Assembly (NCBI GenBank): GCA_015231795.1
Contig: JADGAX010000003.1
Location: 310,001-374,000, forward strand
Direction: 5' to 3'
Source of the DNA: Alphaproteobacteria bacterium
GTDB lineage: Bacteria > Pseudomonadota > Alphaproteobacteria > Rhodospirillales > WMHbin7
Length of the DNA stretch: 64,000 nt
How positions within the stretch are numbered: the stretch's first letter is position 1; each line of letters begins with the position of its first letter. Shown here one piece after another: positions 19,343 through 29,338 of this stretch. Position numbers and translations under genes: made by a program. The notes below the pieces were generated by a model that was given only the letters and a program-made list of their open reading frames with translations, did no database searches and was not told where the DNA came from.

Positions 19343-21199
19343 ATGCAAAATTTTATTGATGAGATAAGAGATAACAGGGGGGGGAAGTATGCCCTTCCCT
19401 ACCATGCCCACTGGAACGAGACTGTGTGGAGAAGTTATTTCAGAGATGCAGGTGATGAAGACACTTCTGTTTCTTTAATGGAAGCTGGCGTCACATTTGG
19501 GTCGATGTGCTCGAAGCACTGGCAAGAAATCGAGAACCTATCAAAGCAGCTCTCACATCCCGCTCATCTTTTTAGAGAGACGGTTGCAGCTGCTAACTAC
19601 GAATTCATGAGGCGGGCAGCACAAGGCATGCCTCAATATGACGAAGAATATGTTGATCCATTTAAAGGAACTGCGTTGTCATATGAGGACTTATCAGACT
19701 CAATTTCTGACCTATACTTTAAACTTCGCAAGGAAATGAAGGCAATAAGCGTCAAAATTGACCTCCCTGATTCCTACGCCTCAAGTGACAGACCTCTCGG
19801 GTATGCGGTCTTACATCATCTACAGCAGATAACCGTACTGCGGTTCTGTTTTGAAAAACGCCTCTTTCTGAATGCAACCGTTGTCATTAAGGAAAATCAC
19901 ATCGAAGTAAAATCTGATAACGGAAATGTGGAAGAGTTCAATCAGCGTAGATGCGTAACCACACTACTTGACTGTGACAATGAGATGTGGGGGGTAAGAG
20001 AAAGCACCAGAATGCCGATTGACATCATTATGCATTTTGCTCCGTACAAAGTTATTGTAGCTGTGGAGAACAACGGGAATAGGCCATATTTCAGCTTCGA
20101 TTTTGTTTGCAACGATCCTTTCCGTTCACGCTTGTTAAGCCAACGAAAGCGCATTGAATCGGAATATCTTTTTGAGACGTTAGGTGCAGACGGCCAGCAA
20201 ATTGCCTTTGCTTGGGACGTTATCCACTCTCTGTGTGATGTGGTTCTAAGAAATCCTCAGTCTGAACTAACTTTAGCCGAATTTAGGAAGTCTGATTTAA
20301 TTAAGATGATACAAGAATGCCTTGGCATAACCGTACAAAAAGCCCGCAAAGCCGTTGATTACCTGACATTAAGCGTCGAGGCAGTCGATGGGGTTTGGTC
20401 ACGCCCCCTGCTGCCAGTTGATAACACCCACATCCAGATTTTGTATCCTTCGGTACTATCAATAAGTCCCTTGCGCTTTCTTCACCTGCTTGTCGCCAAC
20501 ATGCAACTTCGGAAAGAACGAGGGCATATCTTTGAAAAGAAGGCATTTAAGCAAATTGTAGGGTTCAGTCGATTAAACCCCTATGCAGCTGACCTGGAGA
20601 TTCTCGAGCGCGATCACCCCATCTATAAGCTTATTGGGCATAAGAAATATGAAACTGACTTTTTTGCAAGGCTAGGAAGCACACTTATCATCGCAGACGT
20701 GAAGAGTATAACGCATATCGCTGGGCCAAGAGAATTCTATCACGCAAAAAAGGCGATTATGGAAGGCGTGCGTCAGGTTAAGACAAGAATTAAGCGCGTT
20801 GAAGGGATAAGGGATGAATTGCTGGCACACTTGAATTGCAAAGAGTTTGAGATATTCGGAATGGTCATAACCAGCGAAAAGTTTTTTGCAGGAGCCCAAT
20901 ATGATGGAGTGCCCATCATTGATTTGATGTCTCTAATCTCATTTGTACGTGATGGGAAATTGAAAACAGGCGTAGCGATTGGGGATGGCCTGCCTCTTAA
21001 AACTATTGAAGCCTACGAAGACAAGCACTCATTTAACGATGCCTTTTTTAACCACGTCAGGTCCCCTCTTCAAGCCTCTCTAATGTATGCTGGTCTTAAG
21101 CGAGAACAATGCAGGGCAAACGTTTCAGGGACAGAATTAGTCTTTGACAGATACATTCGTGATCGAGGGCAAATTGATGATTACGTTAGCAAGCTTTGA
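19343..21199 (+). CDS. Unfamiliar 618-aa protein with nuclease-like motif
   Basis: I do not recognise the family. The protein is soluble, mostly helical in the first 200 residues, with no membrane segments. Around residues 433-455 it reads YETDFFARL then IIADVKS, a spacing like the D-(E/D)-X-K core of PD-(D/E)XK nucleases, followed by a basic helix RQVKTRIKRVEG. The ATG at 19343 has GGAGAG upstream. Base use is clearly AT-richer than the respiratory genes. It lies between the integrase and two convergent genes of similar composition, so it is probably defence or conflict cargo. A catalytic role is inference. Confidence 0.6.
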   Translation: MQNFIDEIRDNRGGKYALPYHAHWNETVWRSYFRDAGDEDTSVSLMEAGVTFGSMCSKHWQEIENLSKQLSHPAHLFRETVAAANYEFMRRAAQGMPQYDEEYVDPFKGTALSYEDLSDSISDLYFKLRKEMKAISVKIDLPDSYASSDRPLGYAVLHHLQQITVLRFCFEKRLFLNATVVIKENHIEVKSDNGNVEEFNQRRCVTTLLDCDNEMWGVRESTRMPIDIIMHFAPYKVIVAVENNGNRPYFSFDFVCNDPFRSRLLSQRKRIESEYLFETLGADGQQIAFAWDVIHSLCDVVLRNPQSELTLAEFRKSDLIKMIQECLGITVQKARKAVDYLTLSVEAVDGVWSRPLLPVDNTHIQILYPSVLSISPLRFLHLLVANMQLRKERGHIFEKKAFKQIVGFSRLNPYAADLEILERDHPIYKLIGHKKYETDFFARLGSTLIIADVKSITHIAGPREFYHAKKAIMEGVRQVKTRIKRVEGIRDELLAHLNCKEFEIFGMVITSEKFFAGAQYDGVPIIDLMSLISFVRDGKLKTGVAIGDGLPLKTIEAYEDKHSFNDAFFNHVRSPLQASLMYAGLKREQCRANVSGTELVFDRYIRDRGQIDDYVSKL

Positions 21200-21217
21200 A
21201 GCGTAGACATAGAAAAC

Positions 21218-23146
21218 CTACCTTTCAAATACAGACCGCAGCGCAGCAACTGATGAGCCACAAGAGGCCCATAATTCCGGAGCAAGCGCACAAAGGGTGC
21301 TAATGTGCGCGTGTAGTCTTTGAGCATCCTCATTAGAGATATCATTGAACGCAAGATCATTCATACAGCTCCCAACGCATTCAGACCACCCCTGCAAGTC
21401 AGAGCGACTTGCACAGGCAACCATAGCAACACGAAATGAGCTATCCACGTCCAATTGCTCCGGAAAGAAACGCCTGCATTTCCTGAGAAGGATGAATAGG
21501 CAGTCTGCAAGCTTGTGATGACGATATGTAGCCGCTATTGCCGCCAGACCAACAAGAACGTGAACTAAAAGATTCTTATCTCCATCACTCTCTAGCTGAT
21601 AGTCTAAACCTGCAATTGTCTCTGCTGCTGCGCTCACAAGCTCATCCGAGATGCGAAAAACAAGCGCAAAGTTTACAAGATCGAGAAGCGACATCGCGGT
21701 GATATCAGCTTCCTGCAGCCCCAAAGAAATGTTCTCCGCCTTCTCATAAGGCAGTTCCATCAAAGCGACACCTCCACCCTCTAAAGGGCCTGGCTGAGCC
21801 GCTAGAGCAAGGTCAACAAATTTTCTAAGACTGCCATCGGTATCATCAGTAACAAGCCCATTTAGCTTAGCAGCTTTAATCGCAGCGTCATTATTAAGGC
21901 CAGCGTAAACAATCCTACCAACAAGCTCGTTTCTAAGTTGGTCAGGAAGAATCAGCTCTGGCTGCCATCTTGGCTCAACTTGAAGATCAATATACCCCTG
22001 CATCAGATAGAAGTGCCCTCTTGCGCTTAGTGCCCACTGAGAAAAATTTGAGGCATCAGCGCCTGTTGATTTGATACACCTAGAAATTAGTGCTGCTTGG
22101 GCGATGGCAGCCAATTTGCGCCAGTATGGTGGCCTTGACGCAAGCAAGCGTGAGGCTGCAATTTGTCCATAGACAAAAATTATGATGTTTGAAAATTGTT
22201 CAAAAATTGGCTTCCCTTTGTCTGTGGCGAGTGCTGAAAACATTGACCCAACAAGCTGTTTAAGGGGTCCAATCAATTCGTGGGTTGTTTCTGATCTAAC
22301 AACTCCAGCTTCTATCGCTGAGGAGCACGAAAGGATATCACCTTCAGTTAGCAACCAAGTGTAACACCTTAATAGCTCCGCATCGTCATGCATGAGTGAA
22401 TCCAGAAGCGTACAAAGCTTTGGGTGCGCAGTTAGCAGCAATGAAAAAAGATACCCCTCAAACGGCCGCCATTTGATTAGTTCAGCCATGTGCGTTGGCG
22501 CTACCCGTTCGACATAATCCTCTAGCGTCTGTTCATCACCATATGGGCCAATCAGCCGATCAAAATAGTCAAGGGAGTTAGGGACTAATGTGCTTATTAG
22601 TGTCGCTCCAGAATGCATGCCATCTTGAATCAGTGACGCAATTGATACTGGGGTGTTGTTAAGGTCGTCGTGTATGTCGTTGAGCTCATCATCACTGGGG
22701 GCTCTAGCTCTTAGCAAATCGCTCCATCTCTCCGCGGACGTTCTCGGTAAATTCACTCTGCCGACTTCTGCACAAAAGGCATTTAGACGTGTCTCTGTGT
22801 TGGGAGATAGAAGCAAAAGATGCGGAACTGAGAATCTTGTTTGATTTTGGGTCAAGGATATTGTTGGACGCTCGACATTAGTCTCAAATTCAACACGCCA
22901 AGAGTGGCCTGTTGTATCTAAAACTTCACTTTCGCTAGCAAAGCATTTTCTGACTGCATCGAGGACGTTTGATCTTTGAAAGGAAATTCCGCTATCACCA
23001 AAAGCTAGAACCGCATCAACCTCAACAATCACGCCCAATTTATTCTCATGATTTGAGTCGGAAATGATAGGGTCACGTAAAAATTTAGGGAGTTGATCGA
23101 TTGCTGCGATTACTGCTGACCTGAAAATATATGCATCTTTAGTCAT
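21218..23146 (-). CDS. Unfamiliar 642-aa partner of the HNH-TPR-PIN-like protein
   Basis: No known domain is recognised. The sequence is mainly alpha-helical with many hydrophobic-leucine repeats, no clear Walker motif, no signal peptide and no convincing membrane helix. Its ATG overlaps the stop of the upstream 1360-aa gene by eight bases (ATGACTAA), so the two are almost certainly translated as a unit. Composition is as AT-rich as its neighbours. A role as sensor or immunity partner of the large protein is plausible but only inferred from the overlap. Confidence 0.6.
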   Translation of the reverse strand: MTKDAYIFRSAVIAAIDQLPKFLRDPIISDSNHENKLGVIVEVDAVLAFGDSGISFQRSNVLDAVRKCFASESEVLDTTGHSWRVEFETNVERPTISLTQNQTRFSVPHLLLLSPNTETRLNAFCAEVGRVNLPRTSAERWSDLLRARAPSDDELNDIHDDLNNTPVSIASLIQDGMHSGATLISTLVPNSLDYFDRLIGPYGDEQTLEDYVERVAPTHMAELIKWRPFEGYLFSLLLTAHPKLCTLLDSLMHDDAELLRCYTWLLTEGDILSCSSAIEAGVVRSETTHELIGPLKQLVGSMFSALATDKGKPIFEQFSNIIIFVYGQIAASRLLASRPPYWRKLAAIAQAALISRCIKSTGADASNFSQWALSARGHFYLMQGYIDLQVEPRWQPELILPDQLRNELVGRIVYAGLNNDAAIKAAKLNGLVTDDTDGSLRKFVDLALAAQPGPLEGGGVALMELPYEKAENISLGLQEADITAMSLLDLVNFALVFRISDELVSAAAETIAGLDYQLESDGDKNLLVHVLVGLAAIAATYRHHKLADCLFILLRKCRRFFPEQLDVDSSFRVAMVACASRSDLQGWSECVGSCMNDLAFNDISNEDAQRLHAHISTLCALAPELWASCGSSVAALRSVFER

Positions 23147-26100
23147 GGCTTGCTAAATCCTTCGCCATGTCGCGTGCCAGCTGCAACATAAGCTCACGCG
23201 AGTATGAAACTAGCAGAGCGAACGTCTCAGGGTGAAAGCTCTTTAGATCATCAACAATGTTTTCTTCAATCCAATCAACAAAGGCATCACGCTTATCATG
23301 TGGCATGTCTAAGACCGAAACAATTACACCAAGAAGGTTCGAGGCATATGCGCTATGGGGGAATGAGTGCTTGTTCCCAGTTGCAGACGCAGCGAACCCC
23401 CTAATATCAAGCAGACCAAACAGCCACTTTGAAATTGCAGATGCTCGTTGCTTATCAGGTACAGTCGTCCAGACATGCTTTAAGGTTTGAACAATAACAT
23501 TCTTGTTTCTTAGTAGCCAAGGCACCTCAAGAGGGATCTGGAGCATCTTACTCATCTGCACCTTCAGAAATGACTCGCGAATTGCTCTAAGCTCAGCGGT
23601 TTCCTGGAGGATGCTGTTTTCAACTGCAGCATTCTCGATATGATATGTAAGCTCATCAGCACGAAGTGGCATGAGTTGATAACCAGACATAAGCATGAGT
23701 GTTCTGCATGCAAACAGCTTTTCTATCGTTATGACTTTTCTGCGCGATAAATCATCAACAATATCTAAGCTTGTTAAGATTGGTGTGCTGTGGTTCTCGA
23801 ACTGCACAAACATATGTCGATTAATGCATCGATCTTCGACAGCAAACGCGTCCACCGATGCATCAAGTCGTAATACTCCGAGCACAGGCTGCATGCTAAC
23901 TTCATCATTCTCATCAGAGACACGCGCTCTGACAGCAAAAACACGGCCGTCATTCATGCCGCGCGACAAATTGTATCTAATGGACTCAATCAAGTCATTT
24001 TGCGTCTGAGCAAGCCCTTCAAGCTCGATAAGTCGACTGGACTGCGTAAGTTCATCCTCGAGAATATATGGCACCAATCCAATCGACTTAAGCTTGTGTA
24101 GCGTGTTTGTCGCCATTAAATATGTAATTGAAAGGCCATCAAGATATAGCTCCGCTCCATCAACTATCTCGGGCTCGCTTGGCCATTTACGCTCATGAAG
24201 TTTCAGATACGAGAGAGCTTGCCTTTCCTCCTCTAGAGTTAGCGCCCCCTTAGACCGAAGCTTTGCTATCAATGTTTGGCAACTACACAGATGTTCATAA
24301 AAGTTTGAAAGCTCGGCCTCCTCAGCCATTAGCGAGCCAGCCTTGTGAACTGGTGAGGAACGTATGACGTATCGTCTAGTGGCACTCTCACCGATAGTTT
24401 TGTCCCTAGCCGTTACTAAAAGATCTGCGAGCTCTGTACCAACCTCCTTTATAAGTGAAAGATCCCGCTGTAGTGGGCGTTGCAGAATTTTGAGTGAACC
24501 GTTTGTAACAAGCTTACTAATAAGGTGGGCATCTTTGAATTTGCTTGGCTGATGAAACATGGCACGTTGACGTTCGCTGAATAGCCAGCCAAACATAGAC
24601 GCCGGAATAAATATTGCCTTATAAGTTGTTATAAACTCCTCAAGAAGTTCCAATCGTGCCAGAGTTATGATTGTGCCGATGTCAACTCCAAGGGAATCAA
24701 ATTTATTTGGTTGAGCATCCTGTCGCGCACCACTGAAGGCGAAAAGATTGCTTCGACGACGTGGATCGCGCTCTTCCTTATTGGCAAGTGACTGAAGAAT
24801 TAGGAATTCTATCAGCGACCTGTTTAGCAGACGTGCCGCCCCAATTGCGGGGATGCCTCCATCATTCAACTGCTTCCATATGCGCTCTTCGTGTTTATCC
24901 CAATTCGGCTTTAAGTTGACAATTTCGTGCATCGACACAGACTTAATCGGACCATCCTCACCGGATAATTCAGCAGCGCGCGTGAGCCATTCACTAACAG
25001 CTTGCGTTTGCTCCCACCCAGCTTGAACTGAGATAAAATATGCGCTGGCGAGAATATTTGGATTGTCTGGTGCAAGTTCGGCAGCGTATTTGATAAATTC
25101 GAATGCATGCGGTGCATTCATACTTTGGGCTAGCTGTCCCGCAGACAACATTTCATTTGCACTACGATGTGCGCGCCGGTTCCACTCGCTGTTTGTAAAC
25201 TCTACAAGCTCATCCCAGCGGCCAGTTGAGATTGCAATGTTAACTCTTAATTGTCTGTCATTTGCATCATCACGGTCAGCTGAAATTTTATTAAGGACAG
25301 CAGACGCTTCATCAAAATGCCCCTCACGAAAAAGTGACCATGCCCAAAGTCTTTTTAGTTCGACCGATTGTTTAATTAAGTTTCTATGTTTTGATAATTG
25401 CTCAAAAAGTCTTGCGTGTTGGGATGTCATTTCAAGTGATCTTACGACCGGCATAAAATCTTCAATGGCCCGTGTTTTCTCGAACAGCAGCTCACCATAC
25501 TTATGAAGCTCATACCAATTATTCTGCTCTTCCAGAAATCGCACGAGGTTAGTGAGGTCGCGAATCTCGCCGGTTTCCTCAAACATTCTCTTTCTCTCTG
25601 AAGCTGGATCTGCACCTTCTGCTTCAGCAATAATTCTCAATAGCCTCTGCTGATCTTTGTCACTCAATCCATCTGCTGTTGCAACGGCAAGCATATCCTT
25701 TGCGCTTTGGACTTTGCCACATTGGCAATGAAGTTCAATTTCTATCATTTGAATTGAGCGTTTCTGGAGATGCTCATAGAGCAGCTCTCGGTGAAGCGCT
25801 ATGTAATCAGCCGCCTTACTCGGCCCATCCTGGGCAAATACTAAAGAGAGGCGGGCATAGGCCTCATCAGCCCCTCCCTTTCCTGAGAGTGCGATACGTC
25901 GCTCTATTTCTTGCTCGATTGCATCAGCATCCAAATCAATTCCAAACTGAAGAGCTAAATTTACCCGGCGCAAAGACTGGTCATAATTGCGCATGCTTGC
26001 GCGCAGTTCCTCTAGTCCCTGCAAATGGGCAGCAGGATCTCGAAGTTTTAACCAAAGAGCCATGTCAGAAGCGAGATTTGCAGCCTTGGCAACGCCCATT

Positions 26101-27221
26101 AATTGGGCAAAATCAGAAAGGCGGGTAAACAATGAGGCAGCCTCTCGTCTTGCGCTCAGAGCTATCTCATCTGCGGCAAGTGGAAAACCCCTGGCTTGAA
26201 AGGGAACTTGGGAGAGCAGATGCGTACGATCTTGTTCTGGAACTGCCTGTAATAGCTTTGCATATGCAACTGCGTAAAGCAGAATTGGGGTCTCAGATAA
26301 ATCGCTTTCCGCAACTTGATCAGCTAGCTTAGCTGAATAATTCCACTCCTCTGTCTCAAGCAGGTTAGTTAAATGCAGATATTTTCCTTCTGAATCGAAA
26401 TCACAGAATTTAATATCCGCTCTTTGCACCCAGAGATTTGCCTCTTTCTGGCCATCGCTAAGCCTCACTATCCGCAAAGCTGCTGAGCGTGCAGCTTGAG
26501 AGTTAATTAATGCCAGCATCCTTAGAGCTGAGGTCTTATCGGTTGTCGATATTATGAATGCTTCTGCAATTTGTGCTTCTTCACAAATTCCAAGCTGCCT
26601 CGACTTTGTAAGCAACTCTCTAGAGCGACTGACGTCACTAAGAGAAAGATAGCGAGCACATTGTGCTAGGGCTTTTGCGCGCACAAGAGTAGTGCCCCCC
26701 GAAAGATCAGCATCTTCGACCATTATCGCAAGTCGGGTCGCCTCTTCCTGGCTTGAAAAGCCAGATAGAAAGCGAGCTTTACGAATTCGCTCGACCTCAT
26801 CTTCAATCTGCTGGTCAGAAATATGTTGGAAAAACTTATGACGCTGGATTGCTGCCTGACACTTAAATGCCTCAGCAGTTTCTTGCTGAAACTTCGCTTC
26901 GTGCGATTGTTTCCAGTTTTTTAAGGTTTCTGCAGGGTATGTCTCATGCTGCTTGTCTATCAGTATGTGGTGATGCCCACATAACAGAATAAGATTGTCG
27001 AGGCCATTACGTTCGTCCTCAGTAAGCCCTGGCTTTCCTCGAGGCCCATTATCTGCTGCCGCATATATATGGCAGATCTGACCTAATACTGCTTTATCAC
27101 TTTCTGGGGTCGCAGAGCTAATAATTGGATTCGTGCAGTCAGGGTGAGCGCACTGATTGCCGCTTAGGCCAAAGAGCAGCTTAATTTCTCTTTCTGTGTA
27201 TTTTCTGCCGACTGATGCCAT
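23139..27221 (-). CDS. Large HNH-TPR-PIN-like multidomain protein (1360 aa)
   Basis: The N-terminus (about residues 10-90) is an HNH nuclease module with CAHPDC, an ICHIYAAADNGPRG loop and LILLCGHHHILID. A long helical repeat region of TPR type follows, roughly 120-830. Around residues 840-1010 the segment LGVDIGTIITLARLELLEEF and IFIPASMFGWLFSERQ resembles the PIN-like RNase domain seen at the end of TPR-GreAB-C-PIN proteins of predicted conflict systems. A further helical C-terminal region follows. The coding sequence is AT-rich relative to the window. It forms an overlapping pair with the 642-aa gene. HNH is confident, PIN is moderate. Confidence 0.65.
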   Translation of the reverse strand: MASVGRKYTEREIKLLFGLSGNQCAHPDCTNPIISSATPESDKAVLGQICHIYAAADNGPRGKPGLTEDERNGLDNLILLCGHHHILIDKQHETYPAETLKNWKQSHEAKFQQETAEAFKCQAAIQRHKFFQHISDQQIEDEVERIRKARFLSGFSSQEEATRLAIMVEDADLSGGTTLVRAKALAQCARYLSLSDVSRSRELLTKSRQLGICEEAQIAEAFIISTTDKTSALRMLALINSQAARSAALRIVRLSDGQKEANLWVQRADIKFCDFDSEGKYLHLTNLLETEEWNYSAKLADQVAESDLSETPILLYAVAYAKLLQAVPEQDRTHLLSQVPFQARGFPLAADEIALSARREAASLFTRLSDFAQLMGVAKAANLASDMALWLKLRDPAAHLQGLEELRASMRNYDQSLRRVNLALQFGIDLDADAIEQEIERRIALSGKGGADEAYARLSLVFAQDGPSKAADYIALHRELLYEHLQKRSIQMIEIELHCQCGKVQSAKDMLAVATADGLSDKDQQRLLRIIAEAEGADPASERKRMFEETGEIRDLTNLVRFLEEQNNWYELHKYGELLFEKTRAIEDFMPVVRSLEMTSQHARLFEQLSKHRNLIKQSVELKRLWAWSLFREGHFDEASAVLNKISADRDDANDRQLRVNIAISTGRWDELVEFTNSEWNRRAHRSANEMLSAGQLAQSMNAPHAFEFIKYAAELAPDNPNILASAYFISVQAGWEQTQAVSEWLTRAAELSGEDGPIKSVSMHEIVNLKPNWDKHEERIWKQLNDGGIPAIGAARLLNRSLIEFLILQSLANKEERDPRRRSNLFAFSGARQDAQPNKFDSLGVDIGTIITLARLELLEEFITTYKAIFIPASMFGWLFSERQRAMFHQPSKFKDAHLISKLVTNGSLKILQRPLQRDLSLIKEVGTELADLLVTARDKTIGESATRRYVIRSSPVHKAGSLMAEEAELSNFYEHLCSCQTLIAKLRSKGALTLEEERQALSYLKLHERKWPSEPEIVDGAELYLDGLSITYLMATNTLHKLKSIGLVPYILEDELTQSSRLIELEGLAQTQNDLIESIRYNLSRGMNDGRVFAVRARVSDENDEVSMQPVLGVLRLDASVDAFAVEDRCINRHMFVQFENHSTPILTSLDIVDDLSRRKVITIEKLFACRTLMLMSGYQLMPLRADELTYHIENAAVENSILQETAELRAIRESFLKVQMSKMLQIPLEVPWLLRNKNVIVQTLKHVWTTVPDKQRASAISKWLFGLLDIRGFAASATGNKHSFPHSAYASNLLGVIVSVLDMPHDKRDAFVDWIEENIVDDLKSFHPETFALLVSYSRELMLQLARDMAKDLASHD

Positions 27222-27283
27222 TACACTTGCCGCCTGATTGAAGTCTGATACGCAGTGAGAGAAGGATAAGTGCTTATCGGTGG

Positions 27284-28489
27284 TTACATATCGAATCGCA
27301 ATTCATAGGCTTTTCTGTCAAGAAGCTCGATAAATGAGTTTCCATCTGTTATGCCGCGTATGTCTTCTAGAGAGAGGACGAGGGTATATGCATTTTCTGC
27401 GTCGAACATGGCTTTAATTTCGCGGAGTGCGTCCACACCAGAGTCCTGCCCTGTTACGCCGTTCTTTGAAAAGATAATGCCCAATCTAACTTTGCATTTT
27501 CTTAGTTTTCCTTGAAAATCGCGTACGTTGGCAGCGCCAACCGGCTTTCTCCAATTCTTGCACTCAACCAGACAATAGCGCCCCATCTCCTCAAACAGTG
27601 GGACCATTTTCTGGGTCTTATCGTATTCAACTACCAGATCGATTTCACTGCTTCGAGTTCTGAGATTGTTGAACTTACAGCTCAGAGGTGGTGTTGCGTT
27701 AAAGAGATACGCTGCCAACTTTTCAAGCGTCTCGCCCTTCTCTTTACTCGCTTTTGCGTCCTCAACGGCTTCGATTAGCTTGACCAACTCAGTTTCCGAA
27801 ATTCCTTTCTCAGTCAGTGTTTCTGTCTGCGCTTCGCGCACCATGGACTTAAGAAGATCTTCAGCCTCTGCGTCAGACAGACTTTGTAGATCGTAGTGTT
27901 TCTGGTGCTTACCTGATATATGAATTATCGATTTTGGTGTTAGTACAACGCCGGTGTGGCAACCAAATTCGTCAAGATATCGGCGCAGTTGGTAAATTGC
28001 GTCCCCGGGATTTGCAGGCATTTTCCTCTTTAGCTCAAGCACAACCCATGGCTTGGTCTCAATTGACTTAGATAGAACGGCATCTGCTCGATACCGCCCC
28101 CCATATTCATAAAATGTCTGATTTTCGTCGTAATTTAGAATCTCAGCGATACGAGGCACCACGCTCTGAATAAAATCAATTTCCTTGTCATACGATTTTT
28201 CAGTCAGTTCATGCAAAAAATCTGATAGCTCCTTCTTTGACTCGCTAAGATATCTCTTTAATTTGGGTTGACCAGAGGTAGGGGCGAATATCCTTCCGTC
28301 CGCGCTCAGTTCTTCAGCCCTTTCCTTTTTTATGCGCCAGTGGCGTCCCTTAGGAGGAAGTTTGCCATGCAACTCGTACTGCAATATTGGTCGCTCGCCT
28401 TGCGCGGTTAGATCTACAAGCACATATGGACCCTTTGGGTCGTTATCCAGATTAATATACCCTTTAGAGTGCCATTCATTTGCAGCCAT
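27284..28489 (-). CDS. PD-(D/E)XK nuclease-like protein with Mrr-type C-terminus and methylase-like N-terminus
   Basis: This 401-aa protein carries two nuclease-like cores. One is YRADAVLSKS with VVLELKRK (about residues 130-155). The other is Mrr-like, with SSEIDLVVEY then CLVECKNWRKPVGA (about 280-320). The first 85 residues, with PPKGRHWRIKKERAEEL, DGRIFAP and PKLKRYLSE, resemble the substrate-specificity region of type III/IIG DNA methyltransferases, but the methylase catalytic motifs are missing. It may descend from a fused or split restriction-methylase. It lies 62 bases upstream of the HNH-TPR-PIN gene on the same strand. Restriction of foreign DNA is the likely role, unproven. Confidence 0.65.
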   Translation of the reverse strand: MAANEWHSKGYINLDNDPKGPYVLVDLTAQGERPILQYELHGKLPPKGRHWRIKKERAEELSADGRIFAPTSGQPKLKRYLSESKKELSDFLHELTEKSYDKEIDFIQSVVPRIAEILNYDENQTFYEYGGRYRADAVLSKSIETKPWVVLELKRKMPANPGDAIYQLRRYLDEFGCHTGVVLTPKSIIHISGKHQKHYDLQSLSDAEAEDLLKSMVREAQTETLTEKGISETELVKLIEAVEDAKASKEKGETLEKLAAYLFNATPPLSCKFNNLRTRSSEIDLVVEYDKTQKMVPLFEEMGRYCLVECKNWRKPVGAANVRDFQGKLRKCKVRLGIIFSKNGVTGQDSGVDALREIKAMFDAENAYTLVLSLEDIRGITDGNSFIELLDRKAYELRFDM

Positions 28490-28563
28490 AATTTCCCGCC
28501 TTTTCAGATAAAGAACTCCATTCTATTGATCTCACTGTGCTGTATTTCCCTTCCCACCACCCG

Positions 28564-28684
28564 CATTCACCCGCCACAGCGCACAAGCCCGCAGGGCGCG
28601 GAGCATGCGGGGCAGCCTTGCGGCACCCCCGTCAGGGGGCGGGTCAGGGGGGAACGGCTTGCCGTTCCATACCCTGCTCCTCTG
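28564..28684. repeat. oriT-like inverted repeat, left copy
   Basis: About 120 bases here are the reverse complement, with scattered mismatches, of 30608-30728. It holds the palindrome GGAACGGCTTGCCGTTCC (28651-28668) directly followed by ATACCCTGCTCC, which resembles the MOBP nick consensus ATCCTGC. It lies downstream of the TraM-like gene and is otherwise non-coding. Confidence 0.6.
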
Positions 28685-28790
28685 AGTTGTGAAAATCAAT
28701 ATATGCCGATAGCGGGACATACGGATGTATGCGCCAAGGACGCACGATATCCAAAGTTACTTTTGACGATGATATGTGGGGGATGTCAGA

Positions 28791-29333
28791 TCAAGGCTTC
28801 AGATTGCCGATGCCGATTGTGCATGTATGCGTTGAACGCCCGCCGATGGTGAACCGGCTATCGGCTTGCTGCTCGGAAATGCAGGGCCATGAGGCCCCGT
28901 TATTCCCGGCCACCTGCGACCAGTAAGGTGCCTCGCGGATGATCATGCCAAGACGCTGAAGTTGTACATCAGTCAGGCTTGATATGCCGATGTCGGCCCA
29001 AGCTATGCGCTCGCTATTCATCTGGTGCAGCCCAAGGGCCGCACCGCCTATAACCACACAGGTAAGGGCAACGGCGGCAATCAGATCGCGCAACGTGAAC
29101 CGTAAGCCCCGCTTATGTTGGAATGCAGATGCCCTTTTCGCGGCTTCTTCAATCCGTGCAGGGATCGCTTCATATAGGGCTTGGTAATGCCCTAAGGCAA
29201 TGAAGATAAGCCATATAGGATCGTCGTCGGAAAGGCCGAGGGCATCCTTGATACGTACCAGTCGAAGTCGCTCCGCATCTGTAGCGGCTCGTTGATACCG
29301 AATCTCGAACGCTTTCTCGGCCTTTGACGACAT
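28791..29333 (-). CDS. TraM-like membrane protein of the mobilization module
   Basis: This protein of about 180 aa has a soluble charged N-terminus, one clear membrane helix (LIAAVALTCVVIGGAALGL) near residues 85-105 and a short C-terminal domain. The order traK-like, traL-like, this gene matches RP4 traK-traL-traM, which is the main reason for the call. Its start lies five bases after the traL-like stop, so the three are one operon. Confidence 0.55.
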   Translation of the reverse strand: MSSKAEKAFEIRYQRAATDAERLRLVRIKDALGLSDDDPIWLIFIALGHYQALYEAIPARIEEAAKRASAFQHKRGLRFTLRDLIAAVALTCVVIGGAALGLHQMNSERIAWADIGISSLTDVQLQRLGMIIREAPYWSQVAGNNGASWPCISEQQADSRFTIGGRSTHTCTIGIGNLKP

Positions 29334-29338
29334 CATGG

